Source: Colocasia esculenta
Taxonomy: Eukaryota > Streptophyta > Magnoliopsida > Alismatales > Araceae
NCBI GenBank assembly: GCA_014218235.1
Contig: CM024760.1
Location: 64,544,961-64,608,960, forward strand
Direction of reading: 5' to 3'
Length of the DNA stretch: 64,000 nucleotides
Below the pieces are notes generated by a model. That model ran no database searches, was not told the DNA's origin, and worked only from the letters and a program-made list of their open reading frames with translations. Position numbers and translations under genes: made by a program. The number at the start of each line of letters is the position of its first letter. The first letter of the stretch is position 1. Below, one piece after another: positions 44,894 through 56,518 of the stretch.

Positions 44894-46589
44894 GAGGCAT
44901 TAATTCTAGGAAAGATGGCAGTGATGACTGTTCAATAGTAGCATGCCCAGTCATTATCATCAGGGTTACCATGAAAAGTTGTGCCATTGTGAGCAGAGTT
45001 CCAACTGCCGGAGAGTAGGCAGGACCTCGCTATTCCATCTCAGCTAAAACAAAAAAGAGATGGTCAATACTATAACAAAAGGAGGACCTTCCCCTAGCTG
45101 TACCAAAGGACTTTGCTTGATCATGGCAACTTCAGAAAAATAAAAAGGAGGTTCAGACACATTAGAGCAGCATGGATCTTTGATTGACCCATCCTGTGGG
45201 ACAACCTTGGGAATATCAACCTAAGCAGCATCACGGGCCCCCTTTACCTCTTGCAGGTCCTCAATGTATTCTAACAGACCAAAAGCATTGCTGGGAGCGA
45301 GCATCAGAACAACGGAGGATTGCACACAGGCAACATTGCACATGACGCCAAGCCATTCTAGTAGTAATTGCTTCAGGTTGTGAAGGAGGGGGAGCATGTA
45401 TCTTCTGAGGAACAACAAGCTGCTCCATGGAAAGGCCCTAGCCCTTATGCTACATCCTCTTACAATTGGCAACCCCATAACCTAGGTGAGAGAGAGAGGA
45501 ACAATAATTGGGAGATTGGGATAGATGATGGGACTGCCAACCATCGCCCTTGGGCAACCCAATCCAAATCCTTGTGCGGGGCAGAATAGAGACAGCTAAT
45601 TCAACACAAACATGGGCGGTGGTAGTGTTGGCAAGTGCATTAAGTGTTCATGTCAATCTACACTATCAGACCAATGTTCCTAGTTGTAGAATGATGAAAA
45701 GGCTCCTAGTATTGTTTGGCTAGCAGCCGCAGAAGCTCCATCTAGATAGGGATGATGGGTGAATCGACTGACTGGAGAAGTCGATGGACCATTTAAAAAA
45801 TCTGAATAAACTACCCTAAATATAAAGATTTTGACAAAGGCTGCATGTAGCCTTCTCTATATTGAAAACAGAAGAGGAGATGTTTCGCATCAAGAGCACT
45901 AATAAGAAAATCACTTTTCAAGGTGTGGTAGTGTGATATGTGGGAGCAAATCTCCTGGTATGGAGTTATACCACGAGAAGTATGTGCAATAAGTGCATGA
46001 GAGAAGGGAGGATATGAACGCTTGGGAAGATGAAGGTAAGTTCCCATCCGTCTATTTTTGCAGGACCTTGCATTGGCTAGGAGGAGGGTGCCCTAGTAGA
46101 TTTCTACGAGGAAGACAAAGGAATATCCTCCCTTTCACATTTGTATGATCTTGTCAAATTTTTCTCATATTTTCTCATTCTGCTTCACATAGATGGAATC
46201 CTATAGAGCATCAGTCACAATTCTCCTTGTCCATTATCCCCATAACTGATTCTAGTTTTGGGGGCATCTTTGAAAATTTTGTTTTGATAACATATGCTCT
46301 TTGATAACCTTACATGAATGTTGAATATGATAAAATTATAGTTTATAATTGATTATTAGGGTGTCAAGCATGGGCTTTGTAATTAAGGCCCATCCTTCCA
46401 TGGCATAAATTTTTTTAATCGAAATCCTAGTCTATATAAAGTGTAAATTCCATATTTTGCTAGTGAAACACATTTCTATATTCTTCAACAATTTTACCGA
46501 GAAGGAGTAAAATGAAGTAAAATATATATCATTAACAGAGAAGGAACATATGTCTTTGAAGATATAAAAGTTGCAGCCTTTAGTCACAG
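44894..46589. other. Unassigned DNA right of element 2
   Basis: No gene or element terminus I can support. A plus-strand open frame at 45368-45589 with a charged Asn/Glu/Trp-containing translation does not resemble any family I recognise. This DNA was contiguous with 31544-31619 before element 2 inserted. Confidence 0.35.
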
Positions 46590-46880
46590 CCACATTTAAC
46601 ATATCGTAGAGGCTAAAAAATTTGCTGACATATACATATTTTGTCAAAGGCTAAATATTGCTGCTGAGATAAATAAAACTTTTGCCAATGGCTGAAGCAA
46701 AGCCACTTACATAAGTGACCTATGTTAGTAGCTAATTATGGCCGCCAACATATGGTAAACTTATGTCAATGGCTAATAGGGAATCATATGTTAGCGGCTA
46801 GACTGGGACACTGTCATATGTCTATGTCAGCTGCCAAGTATAGACATTGACATAAGACATATGTCAGTGGCTGGCTGCTT
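46590..46880. repeat. CACTA-like subterminal repeats
   Basis: Variants of the word ATGTCAGTGGCTA recur in both orientations: TGTTAGTAGCTA, TGTCAATGGCTA, TGTTAGCGGCTA, TGTCAGCTGCCA, TGTCAGTGGCT, and in reverse GGCCGCCAACAT. Dense short degenerate repeats of this kind are typical of subterminal regions of plant CACTA (En/Spm) transposons. I did not find the CACTA terminal repeat itself, so this may be a fragment. Confidence 0.4.
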
Positions 46881-47107
46881 TCATCAATCAACGACCATAG
46901 ATAGTCGTTCACATGACATATATTTTTGCAAGGTTGCCATAAAAGAACCCCTCCCGGCCCCCTCCCTCCCCATCTAAAGCATGCAAAGCTCCCCATCCCT
47001 CGAATTTATTCACTCCTTGAAACCCTCCTCCCCAACACTGACAATTGGTGATCGCCGTCTCATCCCCCCTATGCCTTCGGCCGCCTTCGTCGGTCGCCCC
47101 TCTTGCG

Positions 47108-47131
47108 TCTCTCTCTCTCTCTCTCTCTCCC

Positions 47132-47162
<31 letters not shown>

Positions 47163-47200
47163 CCTCTCTCTTTCTATCTCTCTCCCCCCCCCCCCCTCTC
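47108..47200. repeat. CT-rich microsatellite with C run
   Basis: Interrupted (CT)n with a run of about 13 C near 47185-47197. Confidence 0.9.
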
Positions 47201-47435
47201 TATTGGACCAATCTCTGACTAGATGTGCTAACAGGTCAAAGACATGCATAGACAATAGATCAGGGTAGATGAGGTGCATAGGTAGGTGGTAAAGATGACC
47301 ACACTAATAACCGAGTTCTAGACTACTCAGGGCCGAGGTAGCTAATGCCCTTCACGATGATGACGAGGGTGGCATACATGAGGGGGGTGATGATTATGAT
47401 GGTCATTGAGAGATTGATAGACATTTTATATTTTA

Positions 47436-50348
47436 TGTCACGCCCCGATGTGGAATATCGGAACGTGAGGCAGTTGCAAATAAATGGGCTGAAAGCATGT
47501 AATAGACATCAACCATTGGACAAGAATAAATACTAAAGAAAATGCATCTCATTTATAATCTTTCAAATGTCTAGTTACAACCACTAATATCAGAGCCATT
47601 CTATAGGGCCCAATTACATCGAACAAAAGCAAAAGACTAACTCAGACTCTAACATAGTACTACGATGCTAGGGTACTCTTGACTTCACTCGTAGTCGTTC
47701 CTATCATCTTGAGTGTAAGGGTCATCCTCGGTCTCACCTGAGAACATATAACAAATAACGCAGGCTGAGCGATAACACCCAGTAGGACTTAAATCTCATG
47801 TAAACAAGTATGCTTAAAGTGATTAATGTCTTATCAAATAGAATAACTAGAGAGAATGACAGAAAGAGTATAGAGAATAATATCACACGATAACGAGAAA
47901 CAATAGCACAATTGCACAAGAGTATAACACCACAAGTATGATAACGGATTGACCATATAGTGCGATAACAAGTAAAGTTGCACAACAGTGCACTAGTCAC
48001 GATAGCAAGTGTTGGTCAATATTCTTTCAACCACGAGTTCAAGTAAATAATAATTGGCTGATTGATTTCCATAGATTAAATCTTGTGAGTTGATGTGTTA
48101 GGTGCATGCCAAACACCTTGATCATTAAACCCCCGTGAGTTATAGCCTTTCGAGCGCTCATCCATGGACTAGATCAGGCCCTTATAATGTTGCCTACCAT
48201 AATCATGTTTTTATCTTAGGCAATCAATTGAATGGCCAAATAGAGTACCGAGAATAGATGAGATTAATTGAAGAATAGACGAGAGTACGGAGAGAATGTG
48301 AATAGACGAGTAAGTAGAGTATAGATAAGAACTAAGGGTCATTGCACAGGAAACATCGAGTAAACAGGCGATAGTAACAGTTACACAACACGCGCAATTG
48401 CTGCGGACAGTCAGGTGGGATTCACTACCTTCCCACTGGCCATGTTATGCATAGATCTAGAGGTCCGACGTAATTCAAGATAAGAATGAGATCTCTCTAT
48501 GGCTGATTGGATATTACCGATCCCTAGAAGGGTATCATAGGCGTTAGGGTACAACCAGCTCGTCGACCATGTGAGAACCCATGGACAGAGGAGACTTACG
48601 GAGGCCTTGAACAAGGATTCACTAGTCCGAAAGAAGGAATATCCGATGGAGAGTTCGTCCAAGTCAAGAGAAAGTGTGTATATAGAAACAAGTGCCCGAC
48701 GTTCTAGAGGAATTCTAGAACAATGGAGCGTCGGTAACGGTATTCCCAAAACATTGCGAGAAAACGAAGACAAGTTCATTTAAAAATATGGCAAGTTAAT
48801 TATATAATTGATATAAATTACCAGATGTATTATGAGATATTTTCATGTCAAGTTAAGACATATTGGATGGTTCAAGTGTGTGCATGTGTAAAAGAAATCA
48901 TAGATAGAAAGAGGTCATGTGTATGTCTTTTAAATCACTCAATATACATTAAATTTATATCAGGTATATTTGTTGCGTGTATGACCGTTAACAAGGGTAT
49001 AGGCACTGTAGAAAGTTAGAGCATAAGTAGTCATGGGTTTTCATGCAAAAACCACAGATCGTGACGTACCCCTGTAAGGGTCGCGACAGGGTCGTTCAAA
49101 GATCGCGACAGGGCCGTTCAAAGATCGCGATAGGGCGGTCAGGTCAGGAAGCCAGATCGCGACGGTGTTGTCTATTGCATTCAGAACGTGACAGGTACTG
49201 TGTCGCGATGGGCCCTGAGAGTGCGGCCTATTGGGCCATCGCGTTCTCAGGTCCTGCGCCTGAGTTCGAGCGGGAAAAGAATACCACCTTGGATTGCAGT
49301 CCAAGTTGCCCTATTTTGAAACAGCTTCATTCAGAAATTCAGAACTAATTGTATAGTGGCTGAAAAATTACGAAATCACTTGCAAACGGATCTCAACATG
49401 CGAGGGTACTTACAATAAATAGGAATTTTAAAACAAACTTGGTTTCGACTTGTTTTGAACATGATCAAGTACGAGTATCACAAAACATGGTACAGTGCAG
49501 GTAAATGATTTAATTCGAGTAACATACTAGATGGAAAATACGGCTTTCAAGGGCAAAAGATGCCTAGCATCCATCAGTCTCTCTAGTTAAAATCTCAGGG
49601 TATGGGGTCAAGTATACATGGAGATCTAGAATTACGATGAAGGGTCGGGCTCATGATCATTGCAGAACTTCAAAAATCTAGAAGAAAAGATTGGCTAGAT
49701 GGAAAATTATGAAACAAGAGGCATTTTGTTCCTGATCGATGGAACAATCTACAGACGAAATTAATTAGGTTTTGCTCGTGTGAATGCCTACTTTTGACTC
49801 ATTTAATCTTCTAGGGTTAGAACTTGAAGAACACGGGTTGAAGGTTGGTCCAGCCTTCTCCCCACAAGTTCCTCTGCTCCTTGGCCCAAGCAGCGTGTTA
49901 GGACCGGCCATGGAGAGTTTAGAGAGTATTTAAGCTACTTAGGTTTCCTTTTCCTATTACAACTCCTATTCCTCTTTAATTACGAGATTTCCTATTTCCT
50001 TTCAACCTTCCAAGCTTTCCCACTCCTAATTGGGTTAGTTTTTGGATGCAATTTCATGGCCAACCTATTAGGGTAGGGTTAGGAGTCCAATTCCAACTCA
50101 AATTACTTATTTTAATACTTTAATACCCCTTTTCTATTTAGGTAATATTTATGTTACGAATTTTTCTATTATTCCTCTTTTAAAAATCCCTATTTTGGCC
50201 CAAAAATTTCTAGTGGGTCCATTTAGCAAAGCCCATTACTTGTTTTCTTTTAATGAGTTTTAATAAATTCTCTTTTCTTTGATTTTCAAATTGAGTTAAT
50301 TTTTAATATTATTAAGTTTTTATTTTTTGAAAAATCTAGATTGCTACA
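47436..50348 (-). repeat. 3' LTR of Gypsy element 3 (2913 bp)
   Basis: On the plus strand it begins TGTCACGCCCCG and ends GATTGCTACA. Its first 1.55 kb matches 54965-56518. Near 49081-49250 it holds TCGCGA words, three of them (49081, 49103, 49125) exactly 22 bp apart, and an inverted repeat of the word GTCGCGATGGGCC. The right end is directly followed by the polypurine tract, which fixes the boundary. Confidence 0.88.
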
Positions 50349-50361
50349 TCCTCTCCCTCTT
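50349..50361 (-). promoter_or_regulatory. Polypurine tract of Gypsy element 3
   Basis: The minus strand reads AAGAGGGAGAGGA immediately before the LTR start TGTAGC. Confidence 0.8.
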
Positions 50362-50390
50362 AAAAGAATTTGGTCCCCAAATTCATAAGA

Positions 50391-53300
50391 TCACAATGGA
50401 GAGAATGTCTTACCGAAAAGATCGGGGTAGTTCTGTCTGATGATTCCTTTAGGTTCCCATGTGGCTTCTTCCACTCCACGATTATTCCATAAGCCTTTAA
50501 CCATATGGATGGGACAGTTTCTGAGTTGTTGCACCTTCCGTTCTAGTATCTTTACTGGCTTTTCTTCATATGTTATGTCCTTATTTAGCACCAGGTTCTC
50601 ATGGCGAATGACATGCATAGGATCATATACATATTTCCTAAGCATGGACACATGGAACACATTGTGTACGCATGCCAAGTTTGGTGGCAACGCCAGTCTG
50701 TTTGCAACCTAACCAACCCTTTCGAGTACTTCAAAAGGACCAATGAATCTTGGACTGAGCTTCCCTTTTACACCAAATCTTTGGATGCCACGAGTAGGTG
50801 ACACCTTTAAGAGTACATGATCACCGACTTGAAATTCTAAATCCAACCTTCTCCTATCAGTATAGCTCTTCTGTCTGGACTGAGCAATCTTGAGTTGGTC
50901 TCTGATCACATGAATGTCCCATGTTGTATTTTGCACCATGTCTGGGCCTAGCCACTACTTTTCTCCAACTTCATTCCTACATGCAGGAGATCTACAGTTC
51001 CTGCCATATAGTGCTTCGAACAGTGCCATCTTAATACTCACCTAGTAACTGTTATTATAGGCGAACTCAACTAGGGATAGGTGCTCGTTCTAATAACCTT
51101 GAAAATCTATTGTGCAGGCTCTCAACATGTCTTAAACAATTTGGTTGGTTCTCTCGGTTTGCCCATCAGTTTGTGGGTGAAAAGCGGTACTAAAATTGAA
51201 CTTAGTACCAAGTGCACTTTCCAGTTCCTTCCAGAAGTAAGACATAAATCTCAGATCTCGATCCGAGACAATAGATGATGGTACTCCGTGCAATCTCACT
51301 ATCTCTTTAACATATAAGGCAGCTAGTACCTCTACCGATCACTTACTCTTTATTGTGAGGAAGTGAGCGGATTTGGTTAATCGGTCGACAATGACCCATA
51401 TGGCGTCGAGTCCACCATGAGTCTTGGGTAAACCCATGATGAAGTCCATGCCAATGCTTTCCCATTTCCACTCCGGGATATCTAGTGGTCTAAGTATGCC
51501 AGCAAGGCGCATGTGTTCCGCCTTTACCTGTTGACAAGTAAGGTAATGAGCGGCATGTTCAGCTACCTCCCTCTTCATGTTCAGTCACCAAAATATTCTT
51601 TTCATGTCTTGATACATTTTGGTACGTCCAGGATGAATAGTGTACTTCGTCTTGTGAGTTTCATCCATTAACCTTCTCTTCAATTCTTCAATGTTGGGGA
51701 CGCATGTCCTCCCTTGGAATACAAGCCTTCCATCCTCGGTCATAGCAAAGTCAGGTCTTTCTGCTAAGGTTTCCTTGATGCGAACTAAGAATGGATCTCT
51801 ATCTTGTTAAGCTTTAATCTCTTCCAACATGTCAAATTGAATCTTGATATTGGCGACCAAGACTCGATCATCCCTTTGTTCAATATTCAAGTCTAACCCT
51901 GCGAATTGTTCTAGTAGTTGCATCTCGCCAAGGACTAGACTCGAAACAGATGCCATTGGCTTTCTACTAAGAGCATCAGCCACGACATTCCCCTTGCATG
52001 GACGGTATTGGATGTTGAAGTCGAAATCCTTTAGGTATTCTAGCCATCTTCTCTGTCTCATGTTGAGTTCCTTCTGGGAGAATAAATACTTAAAGCATTT
52101 GTGGGCTGAGTAGACAGTAAACTATTCACCATATAAGTAATGTCTCCAAATTTTCAGGGCGAAGACCACGGCAGCCAACTCGACATCATGCACAGGGTAG
52201 TTGACTTCATGCGTCTTCAGTTTCCTTGAAGAATAGGCAATCACCTTCTCCTTTTGCATCAATACACAGCCTAGCCCAATTCTTGAGGCATCAATGTAGA
52301 CAGAGAAACCTTCTCCCTCTATTGGAAGAGCGAGAATAGGTGTTGAGGTATGATAGTCTTTTAGAGTCTGAAAACTCTTCTCACACTCTTTACTCCAAGA
52401 GTAGGGATTCTCCTTTCGTGTTAGACGCGTGACAGGAACGACGATCTTTGAGAAGTCCTTTATGAACCGCCTGTAGTAGCCAGCCAGTCCTAAGAAGCTT
52501 TTGATTTCTGTGACGTTGGTTGGTCTCTCCCAATTGAGTACAACTTCGACTTTAGAGGGATCAACAGAGATGCCATCCTTTGAGATGACGTGGCCCAAGA
52601 AGTACACTTCTTCGAGCTAGAATTTGCACTTGCTCAGCTTTGCATACAGTTTGTTGTCTCGCAAGACTTGTAGTGCTACCTTCAGATGTTCTTCATGTTC
52701 TTCTTTGGTCTTTGAATATATAAGGATATTGTCGATGAAGACGACCACGAACTTGTCAAGGTATGGCCGATATATGTTGTTCATGAGTTGCATAAAGGCT
52801 GCCGGAGTATTGGTTAGACTAAAAGGCATAACAACAAATTCACAGCGTCCATACCTGCTCCTGAAAGTCATTTTGATGATATCGTCATCCTTGATCCTCA
52901 TTTAGTGATAGCCAGATCGAAGGTCGATCTTGGAGAAATATTGAGCTCCAGATATTTGGTCGAAAAGTTCATCGACCCGAGGGAACAGATACTTATTCTT
53001 GATGGTTAGCTGACTGAGTTGATGATAGTCGATGCATAGCCTCATCGATCCATCTTTCTTCTTAACGAATAGGACAGGTACTCCCTACGGGGAAGTACTT
53101 GGTCTGATGAACCCCTTATCTAATAGATCCATCAGTTGCGCCTTTAATTCCATTTGCTCAGTAGGTGACATCCCGTACGGTTGTCGCGATATTGGGGCAG
53201 CTCCAGGAATCAACTCGATAGTGAAGTTGACATCACGTTCTGGGGGAATCGCTGGTAGATCCTCGGGGAACACATCTAGGTAATCCTGGACTATGTGTAT

Positions 53301-53794
53301 GTCTTCTATCTTAGAACCCTTCTTTTCAACTATTACGACCACAAGGAAAGCAAAACAATCTTTCCTTATCATGTTATGGGCCTTTATGGCAGAGACTAGA
53401 GACATCCGTCTCTTGTGTCTAATCCCCGAGAATGACAGCTTAGGGAAATCACTAAAAGTAACTTTCCCTTTCGTACAGTCGACACTTGCCCTATAAGTGG
53501 ACGACCAGTCGGCTCCCAAAATCATATCATAGCCTTCCATGGGCATACACCCCAGGTCAGCTTTGAGGTTATGTTCTCCGATCTTTACATCAGCAGATGG
53601 AAAATATTTATTCAGTTTCTCCTTTTCTCCCAGTGGTGTAGTGACAGAGAATTCACAACCCATAGATATAGGTTTAACATTCAAAGTATCAGCAAAGTTT
53701 TGAGATATAAATGAATGGGTTGCTCTAATATCAAATAAAACAAATACTGATAGAGAGAAAACTTGTAGGGTACCTTCCACAACTCCACCCTCCT
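50391..53794 (-). pseudogene. Gypsy pol of element 3 (PR-RT-RH-IN-chromodomain region)
   Basis: The whole polyprotein from about 54188 to 50391 stays in one frame, broken by at least seven nonsense codons and no frameshift that I found. Protease VLFDIRATHSFIS has DIR in place of the catalytic D-S-G. Reverse transcriptase has ELKAQLMDLLDKGFIRPSTSP, then VFIDNILIYS, where the second catalytic Asp of FIDD is Asn. RNase H has YIDASRIGLGCVLMQ; integrase shows a degraded zinc finger (MKREVAEHAAHYLTCQQVK) and the DFIMGLPKT.GG.D.IWVIVDRLTKSAHF core. The tail includes GKLSPRFIGPFEVL, VHNVFHVSMLRKY and EEATWEPKG. Visible stops fit Gln or Trp codons hit by C-to-T or G-to-A change. Dead copy. Confidence 0.88.
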
Positions 53795-54724
53795 CGGTGG
53801 TCTCCACTTCCTGGACAGCTTGCAGTCGGCCAGACTTCTTTTGCCCATTCAGGCGTTTCTTGTTCTCCTGCTCCTTCAGCACAGGACACTCGAAAATGCG
53901 ATGATTGTGATTTCCACAGCGTAGGCAAGCGCCTGCTTTCCTCCAGCATTCAGTGCCAGTATGACCAGGCTTGTCACAATGCTCACAGTTGGTCTTGTTG
54001 GTGTTTGGGGGAGTAGGTATCTTGTGCTTCCTTTCTTGATTCGACCCTCCAGTGATGTTGAACGGCTGCTTCTTATCATTTGTGGGCTTGCTTGAGGAAC
54101 CCGATGTTGGTTCCTTCTTGACCAGTCTACCCTTAATGCGATCGGTAATGTCGAACGCATCCTCCAGCAGCTGTGTCTTCTTGACCATCTCGACATAAGT
54201 CTAGATGTTGAGGGGTGCAAGTTGTGTAATATATGAAGGCTTAAGCCCATTAAGAAATCGCCTCACCTTCATCTTCTCTGTGCTGACAAGATGAATGGCA
54301 TAGCATGCCAATCGAGAAAATTACACTTCATACTCAGCGACGGAAAGATGCCTCTACTTCAATGCAGCAAATTCAAAGTCCTTCCTCTCTTGGATTCTTT
54401 CAGAAAAGTATTTGGAGTTAAAGTGCTCCTTGAATTCTGCCCAGTTGAACTGTGCATCGGCCCAGGTGGCCTCCACACACAGGCGTCTCTTTCTAATTGA
54501 AAATTTGCAAGCAATAACTTATCGGCATCTGCAGATTGCATGATGCGGAAGATGCGTTCTGTCTCCTTCAGCCAGTTTTCTGCCTTGTCGGGATCAGTAG
54601 TCCCACTAAAACGAGGCGGGTTCAAGTTGCGGAAATTCCTATGCAGATCTTTGGCTCCTTGGTTTCCACAAGTTCCAGCAGCCTGAAGTAGTGCTTGAGT
54701 GAGCTGCTGGATAGTTTGTTGCAT
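53795..54724 (-). pseudogene. Gypsy gag of element 3 with two zinc knuckles
   Basis: The N-terminal frame (from 54724, 54359 end) has NPPRFSGTTDPDKAENWLKE and IFRIMQ, the Retrotrans_gag signature. It shifts frame where CVWRPPG replaces the expected aromatic-rich segment. Downstream, in the frame starting near 54188, comes TDRIKGRLVKK and then the CCHC knuckles CEHCDKPGHTGTEC and CLRCGNHNHRIFEC, both with intact ligands. Gag then runs into the protease. The capsid part is broken by frameshift; the nucleocapsid part is well preserved. Confidence 0.82.
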
Positions 54725-54945
54725 GTCACGAAGTTATGCATGCTCTACTACCATTGCTATGGTTTAAGTTCCTTCAAAAGAGAATTTTTAATGTAAGATA
54801 TCGAGATTGCAATAAGTTTGTGTGTGTGTGAGTTTATTTTTTAATTTATAACCCAAGGTTCTACCCATCTCTCACATAGGTATGGAATTAGATTCTAAGT
54901 CGAGGCCGGTCAAACCTAGATCATCCTATACTTAAGAATAACCTA

Positions 54946-54958
54946 GGCTATAATACCA
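54946..54958 (-). promoter_or_regulatory. Primer-binding site of Gypsy element 3 (degenerate)
   Basis: The minus strand reads TGGTATTATAGCC six bases after the LTR end (GTGACA-GTTTTG-TGG). It matches the initiator-methionine type TGGTATCAGAGC except at two positions, both explainable by decay. Confidence 0.65.
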
Positions 54959-54964
54959 CAAAAC

Positions 54965-56518
54965 TGTCACGCCCCGATGCAGAATATAGGAACGTGAGGT
55001 AGTTGCAAATAAACGGGCACATAGCAAGTAATAGACATCAACCATTGGACAAGAATAAATACTAAAGCAAATGTGTCTCATTTATAATCTTTCAAATGTC
55101 TAGTTACAACCACTAATATCAGAGCCATTCTACAGGGCCCAATTATATCGAATAAAAGCAAAAGACTAACTCAAACTCTAACATAGTGCTACGACGCTAG
55201 GGTACTCTTTACTTCACTCTTGGTCATTCTCTTCCTCTAGAGTGTAAGGGTCATCCTCGGTCTCACCTGAGAACACATAACAAATAATGCAGGGTGAGCG
55301 ATAACGCCCAGTAGGACTTAAATCTCATGTAAACAAGTATGCTTAAAGTGATTATGTCTTATCAAATAGAATAACTAGAGAGAATGATGGAAATAGTATA
55401 GAGAATAATATCACACGATAATGAGGAACAATAGCACAATTTGACAAGAGTATAACACCACAAGTATGATAACTGATTGACCATATAGCGCCATAACAAG
55501 TAAAGTTGCATAATAGTGCACTAGTCACGATAGTAAGTGTTGGTCGATATTCTTTCAACCATGAGTTCAAGTAAACAATAATTGACTGATTGATTGACAT
55601 ACATTAAATCTTGCGAGTTCATACGTTAGGTGCATGCCAAACACCTTGATCATTAAACCCCCGTGAGTTATAGCCTTTTGGGCACTCATCCCAGGACCAG
55701 ATCGAGCCCTTATAATGTTGCCTAGCATAATCATATTATTATCTTAGACAATCAATTGAATGGCCAAATAGAGTAATAAGAATAGATGAGAGTAATTGAA
55801 GAATATACGAGAGTACAGAGAGAATGTCAATAGACGAGTAAGTAGGGTATAGATGAGAAGTAAGGGTCATTACACAGGAAACATCGAGTAAACAGGCGAT
55901 AGTAACAGTTGCACAACACGCGCAATTGGTGCTGGCAGTCAGGTGGAATTCACTACCTTCCTACTAGCCATGTTATGCACAGGTCCAGAGGTCCGACGTG
56001 ATTCATGATAAGAACGAGATCTTTCTAAGGCCGATTAGATCTTACCGATCCCTAGAAGGGTATCATAGGCGTTACGGTACAACTAGCTCGTTGACCATGT
56101 GGAAATCCATGGACAGAGGAGACTTACGGAGGCTTGAACAAGGATTCCCTAGTCCTTTAGAAGGAATATCTGACGGAGAGTTCATCTAAGTCAAGAGAAA
56201 GTGTGTATATGGAAAGAAGTGCCCGATGTTCTAGAGGAATTCTAGAATAGTGGTGCGTCGGTAGCGGTATTCCCAAAATATCGCGAGAAAATGAACACAA
56301 GTTCATTTAAAAATATGACAAGTTAATTATATAATTGATATAAAATACCAGATATATTATGAGATATTTTCATGCCAAGTTAAGCCATATTGGATGGTTC
56401 AAGTATGTGCATGTGTAAAAGAAATCAAAGATAGAAAGAGGTCATGTACATGTCTTTTAAATCACTCAATATACATTAAATTTATAACATGTATATTTAT
56501 TGCGTGTATGACTGTTAA
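54965..56518 (-). repeat. Part of the 5' LTR of Gypsy element 3, interrupted
   Basis: Matches 47436-48985 with scattered substitutions, then is cut off by the insertion of element 4 after GTTAA (56514-56518). The rest of this LTR must lie beyond the window. Confidence 0.85.

Noticed and set aside
45368..45589. Possible small plus-strand gene
   Set aside because: No motif, promoter or splice pattern to support it; kept only as unassigned DNA.
46981..47279. Open frames with Arg-Glu or Ser-Leu repeats
   Set aside because: Produced by the CT microsatellite; no other support.
49041..49348. Overlapping frames on both strands near 49.1 kb
   Set aside because: Explained by the TCGCGA repeats in the Gypsy LTR.
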